From: JAXGPX01 sp040766745
GTDB lineage: Bacteria > Bacillota > Sulfobacillia > Fermentithermobacillales > Fermentithermobacillaceae
NCBI GenBank assembly: GCA_040766745.1
Contig: JAXGPX010000001.1
Location: forward strand, 62,001 to 126,000
Direction of reading: 5' to 3'
Length of the DNA stretch: 64,000 bases
Part shown: piece by piece, positions 60,225 through 64,000 of the stretch
Numbering within the stretch: position 1 is the first letter of the stretch
How the letters are laid out: each line of letters starts with the position of its first letter
Notes under the pieces: model-generated
The model's database searches: none
The model's input: the letters and a program-made list of their open reading frames with translations, nothing else
What the model was told of the DNA's origin: nothing
Made by a program: the position numbers and the translations under genes

Positions 60225-61621
60225 TGGCCGCCAAAGGCAGAACTGAAATGCCTGTCCAAGACCCAAAAGTAAGAGCATCAAACTTTAGCCAGGTTGCTTT
60301 GGGTTATACCGAAGAAATGGCTCTAGACGAAGCATCAAGATGTCTTAACTGCAAGAAACCCTTTTGCATGCAAGGCTGCCCTGTTTCAGTCAATATTCCC
60401 GGCTTCATAAAACTGGTAAAGGAACAGAAGTACCAGGAAGCCATTAATGTAGTGAAGTCCACCAATAACCTGCCTGCGGTATGCGGAAGAGTATGTCCCC
60501 AGGAACACCAGTGTGAATCAAAGTGCATTCTTGGCAGGAGAGGCGAGCCTGTAGCAATCGGAAGGCTAGAGCGTTTTGTGGCTGACTGGGAGCATGAGCA
60601 TGGAACTCCTGAAGTCACAAAGGCTCCTCTCAATGGGAAAAAAGTGGCTGTAGTAGGCGCAGGCCCTGCAGGGCTTACCTGTGCAGGCGATCTTGCGAAG
60701 CTTGGTTACGAGGTCACGATCTTTGAGTCATTGCATGAACCCGGCGGGGTTCTTATATACGGAATACCAGAGTTCCGGCTTCCAAAGACCGTAGTAAAGA
60801 AAGAAGTCGACTATGTAAGGAGCCTTGGAGTTAAGATTGAAACCAGCTTCATAGTTGGGCGTACCCTTACCATAGATGATATTTTCGATGAAGGTTTCGA
60901 CGCAGTGTTTGTAGGAAGCGGCGCCGGCCTGCCCATGTTTATGCATATTCCAGGGGAAAACCTAAACGGCGTGTACTCAGCCAATGAGTACCTTACCCGG
61001 ATCAACTTGATGAAAGCCTATCTATTCCCAGATCATGATACGCCTCTCGTATCCGGGAAGAAAGTAGCCGTAGTAGGTGCAGGAAACGTGGCTATGGACT
61101 CAGTTAGGTCTGCGTTGAGGCTCGGGGCTGATAAAGCCATGATTGTGTACAGGAGAGGCAGAGAAGAAATGCCGGCCCGTGCTGAAGAAATACACCATGC
61201 CTTAGAAGAAGGGGTAGAGCTTCACCTGCTCACTAACCCTGTGAGGATTTTGGCCGATGAAAAAGGCTGGGTCAAGGGTATGGAATGCATAAAGATGGAA
61301 CTTGGCGAGCCTGACAAGTCAGGCAGAAGGCGCCCTGTGGCAATTCCTGGGTCTGAGTTTATACTTGATGTTGATACAGTGATTATGTCCCTTGGCACGT
61401 CACCTAACCCGATACTTTCACAGACTACCGAGGGGCTTGACGCCCATTCATGGGGAGGGCTGGTTGCCAGCGAAGAGACAGGCCGGACCAGCAGGCCCCG
61501 GGTGTGGGCAGGCGGCGACGCAGTTACCGGATCAGCCACAGTGATTTTGGCCATGGGTGCAGGTAAGGCAGCAGCAAGAGATATCCATGAATATCTTGAA
61601 AGCGGCAGCACCGAGTGGTAA
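60224..61621 (+). CDS. NfnB/GltD-type NADPH-binding oxidoreductase beta subunit
   Basis: 465 residues from ATG at 60224, which shares a base with the preceding stop; GGAGGTGGG lies upstream. N-terminal Cys motifs CLNCKKPFCMQGCP and CGRVCPQEHQCESKC bind two [4Fe-4S] clusters; FAD motif VVGAGPAGLTCAGDL and NADPH motif VVGAGNVAMDSVRSA follow. The same fold is used by glutamate synthase small subunit (often the automatic name), but the adjacent NfnA-like gene favours NfnB. Confidence 0.87.
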   Translation: MAAKGRTEMPVQDPKVRASNFSQVALGYTEEMALDEASRCLNCKKPFCMQGCPVSVNIPGFIKLVKEQKYQEAINVVKSTNNLPAVCGRVCPQEHQCESKCILGRRGEPVAIGRLERFVADWEHEHGTPEVTKAPLNGKKVAVVGAGPAGLTCAGDLAKLGYEVTIFESLHEPGGVLIYGIPEFRLPKTVVKKEVDYVRSLGVKIETSFIVGRTLTIDDIFDEGFDAVFVGSGAGLPMFMHIPGENLNGVYSANEYLTRINLMKAYLFPDHDTPLVSGKKVAVVGAGNVAMDSVRSALRLGADKAMIVYRRGREEMPARAEEIHHALEEGVELHLLTNPVRILADEKGWVKGMECIKMELGEPDKSGRRRPVAIPGSEFILDVDTVIMSLGTSPNPILSQTTEGLDAHSWGGLVASEETGRTSRPRVWAGGDAVTGSATVILAMGAGKAAARDIHEYLESGSTEW

Positions 61622-61671
61622 GAAACTGAATCGAGTAAGTTAGGCTATGAACATAAAGGGGTGGCACCTGG

Positions 61672-62901
61672 TTGGATCTTAGAAACGTTATTTCAGTTAG
61701 CCGTTTGAACGCCTATATTCGCAAGTTGTTCTGGCAGGACGAGTACTTGCGCCAGGTGTTTGTGCAAGGTGAGATAGCGAATCTTAGAGACTACCGGGGC
61801 CACCTCTACTTTACCCTGAAAGACGAGAAATCCAGTATCAAAGGTGTAATGTGGCAAAGTGACCGGACACGCCTTTCTTTTGTGCCTGAAGAGGGCATGC
61901 AGGTCATTGTTGCCGGAGGCGTATCAGTTTTTGAGCGTGACGGTGTCTATCAGGTTTACGTTTCATACATGGAGCCTTCAGGCCTAGGTGCTCTTTACGC
62001 ATCCCTTGAAAGACTTAAAGAACAGCTTGAAAAGGAAGGCCTGTTTTCCCAGGCACGAAAAAGGCCCCTTCCCTTTTTCCCTCGCAAAATCGGCGTGGTG
62101 ACTTCAATTCGTGGCGCCGCAATCAAAGATATTGTATCTGTAGGCAAGCGGCGCTACCCAGGGGCCCGGTTTGTTGTAGCTGATTCTAAGGTTCAGGGTG
62201 AAGGTGCAGGTTTGGATATTGCAGCGGGAATACGGGCTCTAAATGAAATCCCTGATGTTGATGTGATAATTGTTGGCCGGGGCGGTGGATCACAGGAGGA
62301 CTTGTTTGTATTCAACGATGAGACATTGGCACGAGCCATCGTCGCTTCAAGGGTACCTGTTGTGTCAGCAGTCGGCCACGAAAGAGATGTTACAATAGCC
62401 GATCTTGTTGCAGACGTGCGGGCAGCCACACCGTCGGCAGCAGCAGAACTTGTGGTTCCCAATGCGCAGGATTTAGAGGCAGCCATAAGCAATCTCACTC
62501 AAAGAGCCTATGTAAGCATGTCCCTTGCCATAGACAACGGCCGAAAACGGCTTTCAAGCTTAAGCTCAAGGCCTTGCCTGGAAAGGCCCGATTGGTTCCT
62601 TGTTACAGGCAAGGAAACTCTTGTCCGCTTAAGGGAAGACTTAGAATATGCAATGAAGTTGAATATCGATAAGGAAAGGCAGGAATTTGGTTCGGTTGTA
62701 ACCAAGCTTGATGCTTTGAGCCCTCTGAAGATTCTTTCAAGAGGCTATAGTGTAACCCGGACTGTTCCCGGCTTAAGAGTAGTAAAAGATTATCGCCATG
62801 TTTCACCTGGAGGCAGAGTCTTCATCAATCTTCACAAAGGTTCCCTTGTTTGCCTTGTTGAGAAGGCAGTTCCTGGCGAGGAGGTATCGGTTGAAAAATG
62901 A
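61672..62901 (+). CDS. xseA: Exodeoxyribonuclease VII large subunit
   Basis: 409 residues, normal length. The N-terminal OB fold holds VQGEIANLRDYRGHLYFTLK; the catalytic part holds GVVTSIRGAAIKDI, VGRGGGSQEDLFVFND and VGHERDVTIADLVAD. It degrades single-stranded DNA with XseB. TTG start after AAAGGGGTGG. Overlaps xseB by 4 nt. Confidence 0.96.
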   Translation: MDLRNVISVSRLNAYIRKLFWQDEYLRQVFVQGEIANLRDYRGHLYFTLKDEKSSIKGVMWQSDRTRLSFVPEEGMQVIVAGGVSVFERDGVYQVYVSYMEPSGLGALYASLERLKEQLEKEGLFSQARKRPLPFFPRKIGVVTSIRGAAIKDIVSVGKRRYPGARFVVADSKVQGEGAGLDIAAGIRALNEIPDVDVIIVGRGGGSQEDLFVFNDETLARAIVASRVPVVSAVGHERDVTIADLVADVRAATPSAAAELVVPNAQDLEAAISNLTQRAYVSMSLAIDNGRKRLSSLSSRPCLERPDWFLVTGKETLVRLREDLEYAMKLNIDKERQEFGSVVTKLDALSPLKILSRGYSVTRTVPGLRVVKDYRHVSPGGRVFINLHKGSLVCLVEKAVPGEEVSVEK

Positions 62902-63155
62902 GTGCACAGCCTGAAAAGAATTTACTTTCAGAGCCTGTTGAGATGGAGCGCGAAGAAAGCCTGGATTTCGCAGCTAAGCTTAACAGGCTGGAAGAGATAG
63001 TCAAACGCCTTGAGAGTGGAGATCTTTCCCTTGAGGAGTCTTTGCTGAAATTTGAAGAGGGGATCAAACTGGCAAGAGAGTTAGAAACGGTTCTTGCCAG
63101 GGCAGACAGCAGAGTTCAGGAGATTTTGAAACCTTCCGGCGAATTGGAGAAGTAA
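62898..63155 (+). CDS. xseB: Exodeoxyribonuclease VII small subunit
   Basis: 85 residues with an acidic N-terminal extension of about 20 residues and the conserved helical hairpin LEEIVKRLESGDLSLEESL. It pairs with XseA. Its stop precedes the next start by one base. Confidence 0.95.
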   Translation: MSAQPEKNLLSEPVEMEREESLDFAAKLNRLEEIVKRLESGDLSLEESLLKFEEGIKLARELETVLARADSRVQEILKPSGELEK

Positions 63156-63156
63156 C

Positions 63157-64000
63157 ATGCAAGAATCATGTTGTCACCGTTATCTTGATGCAAGTCGCAA
63201 AGATATAGACAATGCCATTGCAGGGATAATAGAAGATTACCCGTGGAGTTTGCCGGTTCTTAAAGAAGCTGTTTCATACTCGCTTTTCGGAGGTAAGCGG
63301 CTGAGAAGTATCATATTGTTGTCGGCCTGCAATGATCTTGGCGGTTCAGGGCCAGATGCCCTGAGATTTGCGGCAGCAATTGAGATGATTCATGCTTATT
63401 CTCTTGTCCACGATGATCTGCCTTGTATGGATGATGACGATTACCGCAGGGGCAAGCCTACCTGCCATAAGAAATTTGGTGAGGCTGTGGCTTTACTTTG
63501 CGGAGATGCACTGTTAACAATGGCTTTTGAAACCATGTTGTCGTGTAAGGCCATTAGCATAGAACTTGCTGTCAAGGCCGCATACGAAATTGCTGTGGCT
63601 GCAGGGCCACGAGGCATGGTAGGAGGCCAGGTTATGGACTTGTTGTTAGAGGGCAAGACTGAGCAACATCTAGAAGTTTCCAGAATGTATAAAATGAAAA
63701 CAGGTGCCTTGTTTGAAGTGTCTGCAAAAGCAGGGGCTATTTTGGCAGGCGCCCATTGCCACCTGATAGATGCTGCTGCCCGGTGGGGAAGGCTTTTCGG
63801 TTATGCCTATCAGATAATCGATGATATAGAAGATTCAGGCCAGGGCGGTAAAGAGGATTCCAAGGATACACTGGTCAAGGAGTTGTCTTTGAAACACGCT
63901 TGTAAGGAAGCAAGGGATGCTTTGGAAAAGAGCATTCAGGTTGCGTCAATTCCCGGATTCAACTGCGCTCTTATGCGCTGCCTGTCAGAAAGGTACAGCA
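63157..64000 (+). CDS. ispA: Polyprenyl (farnesyl/geranylgeranyl) diphosphate synthase, 5' part
   Basis: The gene begins at ATG 63157, one nt after the xseB stop (GGAGAAG upstream), and is cut by the right edge after 281 codons. The first Asp-rich motif is HDDLPCMDDDDYRRGKPT and the second is QIIDDIED; FGGKRLR and MVGGQVMDL are also conserved. It elongates allylic diphosphates with isopentenyl diphosphate. The xseA-xseB-ispA order is common in Firmicutes and often continues to dxs. Product length cannot be fixed from this part. Confidence 0.94.
   Translation, partial: MQESCCHRYLDASRKDIDNAIAGIIEDYPWSLPVLKEAVSYSLFGGKRLRSIILLSACNDLGGSGPDALRFAAAIEMIHAYSLVHDDLPCMDDDDYRRGKPTCHKKFGEAVALLCGDALLTMAFETMLSCKAISIELAVKAAYEIAVAAGPRGMVGGQVMDLLLEGKTEQHLEVSRMYKMKTGALFEVSAKAGAILAGAHCHLIDAAARWGRLFGYAYQIIDDIEDSGQGGKEDSKDTLVKELSLKHACKEARDALEKSIQVASIPGFNCALMRCLSERYS

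Noticed and set aside
60224..61621. Gene read as glutamate synthase small subunit
   Set aside because: The adjoining NfnA-like subunit and the absence of a large glutamate synthase subunit favour NfnB.
1..64000. CRISPR arrays, insertion sequences, prophage, tRNA or rRNA genes
   Set aside because: No regularly spaced repeats, transposase or integrase motifs, cloverleaf-like sequences or rRNA-like stretches were seen while reading the window; a dedicated search was not possible.

Overview
The window looks like chromosome from an anaerobic, endospore-forming Firmicute (Clostridia or a related deep lineage). Evidence: a complete spoIIIAA-AH operon, the Asp23-AmaP-DUF2273-NusB cluster, an S-layer/germination-domain protein, an [FeFe]-hydrogenase-like H2 sensor, an NfnAB-type oxidoreductase pair, a glycine cleavage system and strong AGGAGG ribosome binding sites with many GTG and TTG starts. 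I cannot name the species. Apart from the two genes cut by the window ends, every gene looks intact. I found no tRNA, rRNA, CRISPR array, insertion sequence or prophage.

Layout. 1-509: end of a glycine C-acetyltransferase. 647-4394 (minus): XRE regulator, 2Fe-2S ferredoxin, sensory [FeFe] hydrogenase and PP2C/SpoIIE-type phosphatase, probably one H2/redox signalling operon. 4532-7937 (minus): HD-GYP protein, hydantoinase-like amidohydrolase, nitroreductase. 8307-14969 (plus): ABC-F ATPase, then purine genes (glutaminase-less GMP synthase, purB, purL). 15144-18957 (plus): ABC exporter and M20 amidohydrolase. 19064-21011 (minus): an unassigned PLP enzyme with a 154-residue partner. 21246-23738: fapA-like gene, and bioY under a BirA-controlled promoter. 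23874-24677: D-aminopeptidase dppA.

24735-32996 (minus) is the most distinctive block: namZ, murK, a murQ/serine-hydrolase fusion, nagZ, anmK and birA. It encodes an apparently fully cytoplasmic route that takes GlcNAc-MurNAc(-peptide) fragments to GlcNAc-6-P without a phosphotransferase system. It is followed by ribU with an FMN riboswitch and a Shine-Dalgarno-masking hairpin, a MEDS-domain histidine kinase, rlmH, a GerMN-SLH protein, a small membrane protein, an MntR-type regulator and galE.

40006-50206 (plus): a tandem glycine riboswitch and terminator control gcvT-gcvH-gcvPA-gcvPB. These are followed by two radical SAM proteins that look like the two-protein lipoyl synthase LipS1/LipS2, a lipoate-ligase-like protein, dihydrolipoyl dehydrogenase and glyA. 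Together they make, lipoylate and run the glycine cleavage enzyme and feed one-carbon units to tetrahydrofolate. 50351-52518: M24 peptidase, EF-P and an acidic zinc-ribbon protein. 52699-57608: spoIIIA operon. 57677-59334: Asp23 to NusB. 59391-64000: NfnA/NfnB, exonuclease VII and the start of a polyprenyl diphosphate synthase.

The best leads for something undescribed are the MurQ/serine-hydrolase fusion in an all-cytosolic muropeptide salvage operon, the hydrogenase-PP2C sensor, the PLP enzyme pair, and several unexplained RNA-like structures (10031-10115, 44677-44700, 50251-50304).
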